This document shows, piece after piece, positions 1 through 6,540 of a DNA stretch of 8,143 bases. Origin of the DNA: Nodosilinea sp. BSH.14 (GTDB lineage Bacteria; Cyanobacteriota; Cyanobacteriia; Phormidesmidales; Phormidesmidaceae); contig JALQST010000131.1 of assembly GCA_023264315.1 (NCBI GenBank), positions 1 through 8,143 of the forward strand. The letters run 5' to 3'. The notes under the pieces are model-generated. The model made no database searches. It was not told the DNA's origin and saw only the letters and a list, made by a program, of their open reading frames with translations. The translations under genes were made by a program, and so were the position numbers. How positions within the stretch are numbered: position 1 is the first letter of the stretch; the number at the start of each line of letters is the position of its first letter.

Positions 1-157
1 AAAATGACCGGTGAAGAGGTGAGCAAGGATTAGTTTTTTATTCTATCGAATTAAACCCATAGGACAAACAGCCTAATTCAGTTCTTTTACTGATTTAGTG
101 GGATAAACTCGTCAAGCTTTGTAAGCTAGGGTATTCTTGTACTAAACAGGATTCATC
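1..157 (+). other. Leader region upstream of the HerA-like gene
   Basis: This non-coding stretch is AT-rich. Its first 33 bases read in frame 1 as ten codons (KMTGEEVSKD) ending in TAG. That could be the tail of an upstream gene, but ten codons are too few to identify it. A run of six T follows the stop. Nearer the gene, an AGCTT/AAGCT inverted repeat sits at 115-127 and a TATTCT that could be a -10 element at 132-137. No matching -35 element is visible, so the promoter position is only a guess. Confidence 0.3.
148..151 (+). promoter_or_regulatory. Shine-Dalgarno site of the HerA-like gene
   Basis: AGGA lies six bases before the ATG at 158. This spacing favours 158 over the second in-frame ATG at 164 as the true start. 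Several other genes in this window have no visible Shine-Dalgarno site. Confidence 0.6.
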
Positions 158-1891
158 ATGACAATGCCCCACCCCCTCGGTTCGGTCATTCAAGGATCCC
201 TGAGTCAAGGGCTTGAGATTCGCTTGCATCCCGATATTTCCGTGGAAGATATGCGGGTTGGGAAGTTTTTGGTGGTGCGCGGGCGGCGGTCTCAGTTTTT
301 TTGCATGTTAACCGATGTGGCCCTAGGCACCGGCAGTCAGCGGATCTTGGCCCATCCCCCAGAGCCAGATAACTTTTTTTTGCAGGAGGTGTTGGCGGGT
401 ACCGGAACCTACGGAACCCTGACCCTGATCCCTATGCTGATGTTTACGGAGAGAACCGGAGAGCAGGCACCAGAACACGGGCATCGGGGGCGCAAAAACG
501 CGGCTAAGGACAGCGGGGGAACCTATGCGGGGCTGGTGGCCCAAAGCAATGCAGCGGTAGAACTGCTGCCGGTGAAAACCATTCCGGCTCACTTTAGCCA
601 GGTGTATGAGGCCAGCGAGCGGGATTTTCGGATTATTTTTGGATGGGAAGAGGATCCCCATCGGCGCAATTTTGCCATCGGGCAGCCGATTGATATGGAA
701 GTACCCGTTTGCCTAGATTTAGATCGCTTTGTGGAGCGCAGTAACGGCATTTTTGGCAAGTCTGGCACAGGCAAGTCTTTTTTAACGCGGTTGCTGTTGG
801 CGGGCACCGTTCAGCGGCGGGCGGCGGTGAATCTGATTTTTGATATGCACTCGGAATACGGTTGGGAGGCCGTCAGTGAAGGTAAGGTTTTTAGTACCGT
901 GAAGGGGTTACGACAACTGTTTCCTGGCCAAGTTCAAATCTTTACGCTAGATCCCGAATCGACCCAGCGGCGAGGGGTGAATGATGCCCAGGAATTGTTT
1001 ATTGGTTTTGACCAAATTGACGTCGAAGATCTGGCGTTGGTGCGGGGGGAACTAAATCTTTCTGAGGCCAGCTTGGAAAACGCGATTATCCTACGCAATG
1101 AATTTAGCAAGACTTGGATCAATCGCCTACTCACCATGACCAACGAGGAAATCCAGGAATTTTGCGAAACCAAAATGGGCAGCAAATCTTCCATTATGGC
1201 CCTACAACGGAAACTGACTCGGCTGGCCGATTTGAAATATCTTCGCAATACCAGCACGACCAATTATGTCAGTAAGATTCTCGCGGCGCTCGATGAAGGT
1301 CAGCATGTGATTGTGGAGTTTGGATCTCAATCCACCATGCTGGCCTATATGTTGGCCACCAATGTGATTGCCCGCCGTATCCATGCCAGCTATGTGCATA
1401 AGGCCGACCGTTTTTTACAGTCCAAAAGCCCCGCTGATCGCCCCCGCCAACTGATGATTACCATCGAAGAAGCCCACCGATTCCTCGATCCGGCGACGGC
1501 CAAGCAGACCATTTTTGGCACCATTGCGAGAGAGATGCGTAAGTACTTTGTCACCCTGCTAGTGGTGGATCAACGGCCCTCTGGTATTGATAACGAAGTG
1601 ATGTCCCAAATTGGTACCCGCATTACCGCCCTGCTCAACGATGAAAAGGACATCGACGCCATTTTTACTGGGGTTTCCGGGGGCCAAAATCTGCGTTCCG
1701 TCCTAGCCAAGCTGGATTCTAAACAACAGGCGCTGATTCTCGGCCATGCGGTGCCGATGCCCGTGGTTGTGCGTACGCGACCCTACGACAGTACCTTCTA
1801 TGCCCAGGTAGGCCAAACCGCCTGGGAAGACCTCTCGGACGACCTGGTGATCACCGCAGCGGCCCAGGCCAAGGCCGATTTAGGGCTGTAA
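158..1891 (+). CDS. HerA-like DNA translocase/helicase ATPase (HAS-barrel + DUF87)
   Basis: This 577-residue protein has the layout of HerA-type hexameric ATPases of the FtsK-HerA class, which pump double-stranded DNA, often for a partner nuclease such as NurA in end resection. Residues 1 to about 95 fit a HAS-barrel, and a charged, glycine-rich linker follows at about 98-121. The P-loop is GKSGTGKS at 200-207, followed by IFDMHSEYGWEA, a strand typical of the family. Walker B is LMITIEEAH at 432-440, with the double glutamate of HerA. VVDQRPSGI (QRPS at 472-475) and SQIGTRI form the usual sensor region. The DNA-processing role is inferred from the family. No NurA, SIR2-like or other partner gene lies within view, so the pathway is open. 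The start at 158 is supported by an AGGA site. It converges on the thiamine-diphosphate enzyme gene at 1986, with a long hairpin between them. Confidence 0.88.
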   Translation: MTMPHPLGSVIQGSLSQGLEIRLHPDISVEDMRVGKFLVVRGRRSQFFCMLTDVALGTGSQRILAHPPEPDNFFLQEVLAGTGTYGTLTLIPMLMFTERTGEQAPEHGHRGRKNAAKDSGGTYAGLVAQSNAAVELLPVKTIPAHFSQVYEASERDFRIIFGWEEDPHRRNFAIGQPIDMEVPVCLDLDRFVERSNGIFGKSGTGKSFLTRLLLAGTVQRRAAVNLIFDMHSEYGWEAVSEGKVFSTVKGLRQLFPGQVQIFTLDPESTQRRGVNDAQELFIGFDQIDVEDLALVRGELNLSEASLENAIILRNEFSKTWINRLLTMTNEEIQEFCETKMGSKSSIMALQRKLTRLADLKYLRNTSTTNYVSKILAALDEGQHVIVEFGSQSTMLAYMLATNVIARRIHASYVHKADRFLQSKSPADRPRQLMITIEEAHRFLDPATAKQTIFGTIAREMRKYFVTLLVVDQRPSGIDNEVMSQIGTRITALLNDEKDIDAIFTGVSGGQNLRSVLAKLDSKQQALILGHAVPMPVVVRTRPYDSTFYAQVGQTAWEDLSDDLVITAAAQAKADLGL

Positions 1892-1939
1892 TGTCCAATT
1901 CGATGCCAAGACCTGCATTGCCCGAACGGAGCCCATAGC

Positions 1940-1977
1940 CCTATCGCTGTCCTCGACACATCGAGGACAGCGATAGG
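1940..1977. terminator. Perfect 17-bp hairpin between convergent genes
   Basis: The arms 1940-1956 and 1961-1977 are exactly complementary over 17 bp around a CACA loop. The hairpin starts 48 bases after the HerA-like stop codon and ends 8 bases before the stop codon of the convergent gene at 1986. The position suggests a shared, bidirectional transcript end or 3'-end stabiliser. No T-run follows on either strand (TTGGCG on +, GCTATGG on -), so it is not a textbook intrinsic terminator. Cyanobacteria commonly use such U-tract-poor hairpins at gene ends. Confidence 0.7.
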
Positions 1978-1985
1978 TTGGCGAT

Positions 1986-4187
1986 TTACCCCAGCAGTGC
2001 CTTGGCCCGATTCACGAAGTTTTCGGCGGTAATGCCGTTGAGGGCCATGATTTGCCCTGCGGTAGCGGTGGTTTCGCCGCGCTTCCAGGCAAAGGTATCG
2101 CAGGGGGCAGTGCTGCGGAGCATCACGGGTTCTAGCATGGCGCTGGAGCCACCCGTCACGCCAATCACCACATCGCCGCCAAACAGCCGCTCAAACCCGG
2201 CATCATCCAGGAAGTTGCTGTCGGGTTCCGAGCACATATCCCAGGCGACATCGGTGGGACGGTAGAGTTGGCGGGGGCTAACTACGGAGACAACCCGGCT
2301 ACCGATGCCCGCACTGGCCAGTTGCTCAGCGGCCTCGAAGACCGGAATCAGGGTCATGTCGCCAATCACCGCAAACACGACGGTTTTGTCCCCAGGGGTA
2401 GAGGCTAGCTCCACCGCCCCCTCGGCCAGAGCTTGGCGGGTTTGCTCGAAGGTGGTGCGGATGGACAGGGGCGACTTGCTGGCGGTGATGGTCACGCCCT
2501 TGTTGACGGTGCCCAGCGCCCAGTCGTAGCAGACCTGGATGCCGTTGGCGTCGGTGGGGAAGAGGGGGAACACGTTGCCGTTGCGCATCATCCCGGCAAA
2601 GTAGTTTTCGACTTCCGGGCGCTGGTGCGTCCAGCCGTTGCGGCCCTGCTCCAACGCCCCCGCCGTAAACAGGGTGATGGTGGAGGGGGTGGCGCGGCGC
2701 AGTTCGGCCATCGCCTGGGTGACGGTTTGCCAGATGGGCAGGCCGTTGATGGCGAAGGATTCGTAGGAACACCAGAGGGTGCGACCACCAAACAGGGCTT
2801 GGGCAGCGGCGAGACCCGCACAGGCATCTTCGCTGAGGGGTTCATACACCTGGCCCTGGGGCTGCTGGAAGTAGGTGGCGTCGGTGGTGGGGTGGATAAT
2901 CTTCAGGGCTTGGTTGATGTTGTTGATGCCGGAGGCGGCGTTGCCGTCGGCGTTCGTCACCACAAAATTAGGATCTTGCTGACCCACGTAGCCCACCAGA
3001 GCACCCATGGCGGTGGTAGCGACCTGCTTATCGCCCACGGGGAACTCGTTTAGGGGCAGGGTGCCCAAATCCGCCAGGGGCAGTTCCTTCTCGGTGACGG
3101 CCACCTTGGCCCCAGGGCCACCCGCCGCCCGTTCGTAGTTGGTGCGCACCAGGTTCCAGGCATCGGGGTGCAGAGCACGGGTCGTGAGAGCGCTGACGAT
3201 GTAGTCCCGCGTGAGGGAATCACCCGGATAGAGGTTGTGGGATTGGGCACCGCGCTTGTGAACCCCTGCGCCCTTGAGTTGCTTCACAATCAGCACCGTC
3301 AACGTGCCGCCGAGGGCGAGTTTGGCGGCTTTGTCCGTGGCTTCGAGGACGGCCTGGGTGAAGGCCATCCGTTGGGCAAAGCTAAAAGCGGTGCTATCGA
3401 CATAATCCCCAGGCTGATTGGCGTCTTCAAAGTCCTTGGCATCCACCAGGATCACCTCCTGGAAGCCGTTGCCGCGCCAGTAGTCGATCATGGCCTGGTT
3501 GCTCTTGGTGGAGACCATGCTGTGGTGCTCCTGGCTGTAGCCGTTCCACACCAGGATGGGCAGGAAGTTGGTAGCGCTGGGGTAGGCGGTGTTGAAGTGG
3601 GCAATGCTACTCATGATGTAGGGTTCGCCCAAACCGCCATCGCCAATGGTGACGGGGAACAGCACGCCGGGATGCAGCTTGGCCCCAGCCATGGCAAAGT
3701 GTTGCCCTTGACCCAAGGGGCCAGCGGGAGCGAGGAGGCCGGGAATTTGGCCCGACAGGTGGCCCAGTAGTCCGTGGGTTTCCCGGAAGCGGTCGCACAG
3801 GTCTTGGACGGTATTAATCCCCATCGCCTCTAGGGAGCCATCCAAAAACACGTTGCTGTAGAAGCCGGGAGCGTGGTGGCCCACTTCCGTCACGATGTTC
3901 TTATGGCCCAGCATCACCAGGGCGGCAATGGCTTCGGCAATGCTGGCAAACCCGCCCGGATGGCCCGATTCCTTGCTGGCGGTCATTTGCAGCGTGAGAT
4001 AGCGCAGGGCATCGGCGGCCAGCAGGGTTTGGTAGACGGCAGCGGGGTCGCTGGGGTTAGCAATGGCGGTTTGCCCAGGGGCAATGACGGCCCCTTGGCC
4101 ATGGGCCGCAAAATCGGGAGGGAGGTCGCCAAAATGCTTGATTCCCTCACAAAACGCCGGAACCGATTGGGTGCTAACCGCCGTCAT
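1986..4187 (-). CDS. Thiamine-diphosphate enzyme, transketolase/phosphoketolase-like
   Basis: This 733-residue protein belongs to the thiamine-diphosphate (ThDP) superfamily that includes transketolase and phosphoketolase. The N-terminal half carries transketolase-style motifs: SGHPGG at 74-79, GHHAPGFY at 103-110 and GPLGQG at 156-161. The ThDP/magnesium motif GDG at 182-184 is followed by LPILVWNGY, close to the LPILxxNGY of phosphoketolases. The C-terminal half looks like phosphoketolase: CSYESF, with E476 in the place of the glutamate that activates the cofactor, then RNGWTHQRPEV and PTDAN. Classical phosphoketolases are about 790-830 residues, so this is shorter. I recall a similar second, divergent phosphoketolase-annotated protein in Synechocystis. 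Substrate preference (sugar-phosphate cleavage to acetyl phosphate, or two-carbon transfer) cannot be read from the sequence. I chose ATG at 4187 because AAGGGG lies seven bases upstream; a TTG two codons earlier is too close to that site. Confidence 0.82.
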   Translation of the reverse strand: MTAVSTQSVPAFCEGIKHFGDLPPDFAAHGQGAVIAPGQTAIANPSDPAAVYQTLLAADALRYLTLQMTASKESGHPGGFASIAEAIAALVMLGHKNIVTEVGHHAPGFYSNVFLDGSLEAMGINTVQDLCDRFRETHGLLGHLSGQIPGLLAPAGPLGQGQHFAMAGAKLHPGVLFPVTIGDGGLGEPYIMSSIAHFNTAYPSATNFLPILVWNGYSQEHHSMVSTKSNQAMIDYWRGNGFQEVILVDAKDFEDANQPGDYVDSTAFSFAQRMAFTQAVLEATDKAAKLALGGTLTVLIVKQLKGAGVHKRGAQSHNLYPGDSLTRDYIVSALTTRALHPDAWNLVRTNYERAAGGPGAKVAVTEKELPLADLGTLPLNEFPVGDKQVATTAMGALVGYVGQQDPNFVVTNADGNAASGINNINQALKIIHPTTDATYFQQPQGQVYEPLSEDACAGLAAAQALFGGRTLWCSYESFAINGLPIWQTVTQAMAELRRATPSTITLFTAGALEQGRNGWTHQRPEVENYFAGMMRNGNVFPLFPTDANGIQVCYDWALGTVNKGVTITASKSPLSIRTTFEQTRQALAEGAVELASTPGDKTVVFAVIGDMTLIPVFEAAEQLASAGIGSRVVSVVSPRQLYRPTDVAWDMCSEPDSNFLDDAGFERLFGGDVVIGVTGGSSAMLEPVMLRSTAPCDTFAWKRGETTATAGQIMALNGITAENFVNRAKALLG

Positions 4188-4194
4188 ACTCAAA

Positions 4195-4200
4195 CCCCTT
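4195..4200 (-). promoter_or_regulatory. Shine-Dalgarno site of the transketolase/phosphoketolase-like gene
   Basis: On the minus strand AAGGGG lies seven bases before the ATG at 4187. It sits only one base from the alternative TTG at 4193, so it decides the start in favour of the ATG. Confidence 0.6.
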
Positions 4201-4494
4201 AAGTCGCGTCAAAATAGGCGAAAACATTCGTTTCTAGGCTAATTTTTACGGTGGGAACCTCATTTCGGCGGCTTCACCACGGTATAAAATCAGCTAGAGT
4301 CTGCCTACCATCCTACACAGGGACGGGTAGCCCTTGATCGAACGGCCCGCTTTCCCAAGATAGAAATCCCGTTGCCTAGGAATAGATAGCCGACCACAAC
4401 CCGAAGGCAAACCGCAATCTTGGCGGTTTTGATGGCCGTCAGAATGCCTAGCCAATGATGGCGCGGCTAAGTTCCAGCATTTGTGGGATGACAA
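4201..4494. other. Intergenic region between upp and the transketolase/phosphoketolase-like gene
   Basis: About 300 bases separate the two minus-strand genes. The half nearer the downstream gene is AT-rich and has a minus-strand TTTTATACC (around 4281-4289) that could hold a -10 element, but no -35 element stands at the right distance. The half nearer upp holds the hairpin at 4409-4429. The short open frames here show no protein family signal and are treated as non-coding. The gap plus hairpin suggests the two genes are transcribed separately. Confidence 0.4.
4409..4429 (-). terminator. Candidate terminator hairpin downstream of upp
   Basis: AAACCGC (4409-4415) pairs with GCGGTTT (4423-4429) around a seven-base loop, about 65 bases past the upp stop codon. 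On the minus strand A residues precede the stem and only three T follow, so it would be a weak intrinsic terminator. Its location at the end of upp is the main support. Confidence 0.4.
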
Positions 4495-5127
4495 CTACTT
4501 GGTGCCAAACAGCCGATCCCCTGCATCCCCCAGTCCCGGCAGGATGTAGCCCCGTTCATCCAGCTTTTCATCGATGGCGGCGGTGTAGAGGGGCACATCG
4601 GGATGCTCCCGATGGAAGTGGGCGATGCCCTCCGGCGCGGCCAGCAAACAGAGGAACCGTAGCGACCGAGTCTGGGCCTGTTTGAGGGGATATAGCGCCG
4701 CCACCGCCGTATTCCCCGTAGCAATCATCGGGTCTACCACCAGTACATCCCGGTCGGCCAAATTTTCCGGTACTTTGTAGAAATACTCAATCACCCGCAG
4801 GGTTTGGGGGTCGCGATACAGCCCAATGTGGCCCACCCGCGCCGAGGGAATGAGTTCCAAAATGCCGTCCAAAATGCCCTGACCCGCCCGCATAATCGAC
4901 ACAACCACCAGCTTTTTCTCTGGGGCTAACACCGGAGCCTGCATCGTCGCTAGGGGCGTTTCGATAGTCTCCAACTTCAGCGGCAAATCCCGCGTCACCT
5001 CGTAGGCCATCAGCAGACTAATTTCCTTCAGCAGGGCACGAAACTTGGCCGTACTGGTTTCCGCCCGTCGCATCAGGGTGAGTTTGTGCTGAATTAGGGG
5101 ATGGTCGATGAGATGGAGGTTGGTCAT
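4495..5127 (-). CDS. upp: Uracil phosphoribosyltransferase
   Basis: Upp makes UMP from uracil and phosphoribosyl pyrophosphate (PRPP) in cytoplasmic pyrimidine salvage. The 210-residue length is standard for the bacterial enzyme. The N-terminus (HLIDHPLIQHKLTLMR, from residue 5) and VSIMRAGQGILDG at about 76-88 are family signatures. The PRPP-binding loop is VVDPMIATGNT at 130-140. The uracil-binding C-terminal segment is GYILPGLGDAGDRLFGT at 193-209, and all key positions look intact. No uracil permease or other pyrimidine gene lies nearby, so it appears to stand alone. No clear Shine-Dalgarno site precedes the ATG at 5127; instead three copies of a 7-base repeat begin nine bases upstream. 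A minus-strand TAGAAT at 5208-5213 could be a -10 element but lacks a -35 partner. Confidence 0.95.
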   Translation of the reverse strand: MTNLHLIDHPLIQHKLTLMRRAETSTAKFRALLKEISLLMAYEVTRDLPLKLETIETPLATMQAPVLAPEKKLVVVSIMRAGQGILDGILELIPSARVGHIGLYRDPQTLRVIEYFYKVPENLADRDVLVVDPMIATGNTAVAALYPLKQAQTRSLRFLCLLAAPEGIAHFHREHPDVPLYTAAIDEKLDERGYILPGLGDAGDRLFGTK

Positions 5128-5135
5128 GGGAATTA

Positions 5136-5156
5136 GGGAGTCGGGAGTCGGGAGTC
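5136..5156. repeat. Tandem heptamer repeat, 3 x GGGAGTC
   Basis: Three perfect, adjacent copies of GGGAGTC (GACTCCC on the upp strand) lie eight bases upstream of the upp start codon. Heptameric short tandemly repeated sequences are known in intergenic DNA of many cyanobacteria. Here the array occupies the place of the upp ribosome-binding region, so copy-number change would alter the spacing of the leader. Confidence 0.85.
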
Positions 5157-5351
5157 GGGCGCAGTGCGGTGCAACCGTAGAGAGATTGTGGCATTTGAGA
5201 AGTCTGCATTCTAGGCGGCATTCCGTCTGATCGGTAGGCTACAAGCCGTGTTTCCGCCGAAGGGCACGCCCTTGGTCAATCCGTCGTTTGGGCGGAGGAG
5301 TCGATACATCCATGGGTAAGTTTGTACTATCTATAAGAAAATCCTAAGTTA

Positions 5352-5369
5352 CAGGGCATCCAGGGCATC
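5352..5369. repeat. 9-bp tandem duplication CAGGGCATC x2
   Basis: Two adjacent, identical copies of CAGGGCATC occupy 5352-5360 and 5361-5369 in non-coding DNA. This fits a slippage duplication; no function is evident. Confidence 0.6.
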
Positions 5370-5408
5370 GGGTGTTTAGAGTCAAGCTTGCCACCTAAGA
5401 CCCCCATC

Positions 5409-5464
5409 GGACGCGGAAACCGCGCCCCTACAAGATCTTGATAATATAGGAGGCAGGTCTCCTA
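5409..5464. repeat. Paired hairpins, REP-like palindromic element
   Basis: The first hairpin pairs 5409-5416 with 5420-5427 around an AAA loop, with one mismatch in an otherwise GC-rich stem. It is flanked by C-runs and by CCCCTAC. The second pairs TAGGAG (5447-5452) with CTCCTA (5459-5464). A GC-rich palindrome followed by CCCCTAC resembles small dispersed intergenic repeats I recall from filamentous cyanobacteria. Whether it recurs in this genome cannot be tested here. Confidence 0.45.
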
Positions 5465-5529
5465 CCCCTTTGGCGGATATCGGTTCTCGTAAGTTTTGTC
5501 AGTCAACCAGAGTAAAGAGTTAGCTTTCA

Positions 5530-5913
5530 ATGGTTCAGCCCCCCTCCCGCATGAAACACCCCGTCGCCATCGTTTGTGCTGTCATGGTTCATGTGCCGGA
5601 TACAGCCGCTGCGCTCGCTTGGTACCGTAGGGCGTTCCCGGAGGCGAAGGTCGCTCGAATCGAAGAGGATGACTTCGAGTACTTGCAGGTTGGCCAAGTA
5701 TGCATCGAGTTAGTCAACGCCGACGAGAAAGTTGGCTCAGGCGCGGCTGGGAGCGTTGTTTACTGGGAAGTCGAAGACCTTGACTCTCGACTCAGGCACT
5801 TGGTAGCCTGCGGCGCAACTCTCTACCGAGGCCCTATAAATATCGAAAATGGGCGACGTATGTGCCAAGTGCAAGATCCCTGGCGAAACTGTATCGGGCT
5901 TCGTGGCAAATGA
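5530..5913 (+). CDS. VOC family (glyoxalase/bleomycin-resistance fold) protein
   Basis: This 127-residue protein has the single-module layout of the vicinal-oxygen-chelate fold: a first strand and helix VMVHVPDTAAALAWYRRAFPEA (from V18), a middle strand VGQVCIELV (54-62), YWEVEDLDSRLRHLVACGATL, and the closing QDPWRNCIGLRG, which matches the usual DPxGNxxGL ending. H21 and E60 could be metal ligands, but the usual C-terminal glutamate is not obvious, so it may bind a ligand rather than catalyse. The substrate cannot be predicted. Starts at 5530 and 5560 (MKHPVA) are both possible; homologues I recall begin near the second, and neither has a good Shine-Dalgarno site. It lies in a repeat-rich accessory stretch next to a broken toxin gene, which suggests acquisition by transfer. 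Confidence 0.75.
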   Translation: MVQPPSRMKHPVAIVCAVMVHVPDTAAALAWYRRAFPEAKVARIEEDDFEYLQVGQVCIELVNADEKVGSGAAGSVVYWEVEDLDSRLRHLVACGATLYRGPINIENGRRMCQVQDPWRNCIGLRGK

Positions 5914-6035
5914 TTGAGGCTGGTGTAACTCACCTGCTGCAGATGTGGCTTAATCTGGCGTTATCTTTCTGCTGAACTTAACGATGTACTCGACTTGTTT
6001 GCAGCATGGCTAAGTGCAGGAGAAATTTTAGTCGC
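5914..6035 (+). other. Possible remnant open frame before the truncated toxin
   Basis: From 5929 an open frame without an ATG ends in the TGA at 6037-6039 and reads RYLSAELNDVLDLFAAWLSAGEILVA at its end. Its stop overlaps the toxin ATG as ATGA, the usual coupling in toxin-antitoxin pairs, so it could be the tail of a lost antitoxin gene. I do not recognise its family, and the frame has a stop at 5926-5928. The link rests on position only. Confidence 0.25.
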
Positions 6036-6128
6036 ATGACAACCTGGGTAGACGCACACTTGTCTCCGGCAATTGCAACATGGATGACCAGTATGTTTGG
6101 CATTGAAGCAATGAATTTTGAACTTTGA
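6036..6128 (+). pseudogene. Truncated DUF5615 PIN-like toxin (N-terminal fragment)
   Basis: A 30-codon frame reads MTTWVDAHLSPAIATWMTSM then FGIEAMNFEL and stop. WVDAxLSPAIATW...FGIEA is the start of DUF5615 proteins, PIN-like nucleases of about 110 residues, usually the toxin half of a two-gene toxin-antitoxin operon. The aspartate of WVDA is one expected active-site acid. The normal continuation (a GLRDAED-type motif and the later acidic residues) is absent in all three forward frames up to 6200, so about three quarters of the gene is missing and no nuclease is expected. An AGGAG lies at 6018-6022, 13 bases before the ATG. The break falls just before the regulator-like gene at 6173, which marks a deletion or recombination joint. 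Confidence 0.6.
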
Positions 6129-6172
6129 ATTCCCCACCACTCTAAAAAAACGTGCCATCGCTAGCCAGGGTA

Positions 6173-6460
6173 ATGGGTGGCCCTCCGTGGGGACGTTTTT
6201 CGGCGGCGAGGGCACGACCTGCGGCCCAGGTTGGCGTTTATGAATGTGAAGTGACCCTCAAGTTTCGCTTGATCGAAGAGGCCCAGGTGATGGACAACCG
6301 AGATCGCCTACTGGAATTGCTGCTCGATGCCTTTGCCTATGGCAGCGATGAGTTCGTCGAGGCCCTAGAATCCCAGGTGAAGGTGTCCGCCATTGATGAG
6401 GTAAGCGCCCCTCCCCTGATGCGGCGTCAACTCATTCGCCTGCGCAATGTGCCCTCCTAG
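6173..6460 (+). CDS. Small cyanobacterial regulator-like protein, resembles Npun_R1517 family
   Basis: This protein has 95 residues from ATG 6173, or 102 from GTG 6152. The core VGVYECEVTLKFRLIEE, then DRLLELLLDAFAYGSDEFVEALESQVKV and MRRQLIRLRN at the end, matches from memory the small family named Npun_R1517 heterocyst differentiation regulators. That family occurs widely in cyanobacteria, including species without heterocysts, so the name is not evidence of heterocysts here. It is acidic, probably helical and soluble, with no membrane segment. Homologues begin shortly before the VGVYECE core; here an arginine- and glycine-rich stretch (MGGPPWGRFSAARARPAAQ) precedes it. Neither start has a usable Shine-Dalgarno site. 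I prefer the ATG because it gives the length closest to the family. The upstream DNA was probably rearranged next to the broken toxin gene. Confidence 0.6.
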   Translation: MGGPPWGRFSAARARPAAQVGVYECEVTLKFRLIEEAQVMDNRDRLLELLLDAFAYGSDEFVEALESQVKVSAIDEVSAPPLMRRQLIRLRNVPS

Positions 6461-6540
6461 GCAGACGGGGGGATGCCCTCAGCATCTCGCCCCTCACCGC
6501 CCTCCGGTCGATCCCACGATCTCTAATCTAGAACCCAGTC

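Larger units (their letters stand above)
5157..5529. other. Repeat-rich intergenic region between divergent upp and VOC genes
   Basis: I see no gene here. From left to right it holds an imperfect hairpin at 5260-5273 (AAGGG/CCCTT), a 9-bp tandem duplication at 5352-5369, a 10-bp palindrome CAAGATCTTG at 5431-5440, and two hairpins at 5409-5427 and 5447-5464. The cluster of short palindromes resembles a patchwork of dispersed repeats. Promoters for both flanking genes should lie here, but neither shows a convincing -35/-10 pair. Confidence 0.45.

Noticed and set aside
2433..3053. 206-residue plus-strand open frame
   Set aside because: It lies antisense inside the thiamine-diphosphate enzyme gene, is glycine/valine-rich with no family motif, and reflects the GC-rich codon pattern of the real gene. 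The same holds for the frames at 2326-2772, 3168-3770 and 3873-4202.
4294..4494. 66-residue minus-strand frame directly after upp
   Set aside because: It crosses the candidate upp terminator hairpin and shows no family signal; treated as intergenic.
5316..5327. GTA-N6-TAC palindrome as a possible NtcA site
   Set aside because: NtcA binds GTA-N8-TAC; the spacing here is two bases short and no -10 element lies at the expected distance.
5961..6215. 84-residue minus-strand frame with a cysteine-rich stretch (CCNCRRQVCVYPGC)
   Set aside because: It runs antisense through the toxin remnant and the start of the regulator-like gene. The cysteines come from the complement of the recognisable DUF5615 codons, and there is no conserved metal-binding spacing.
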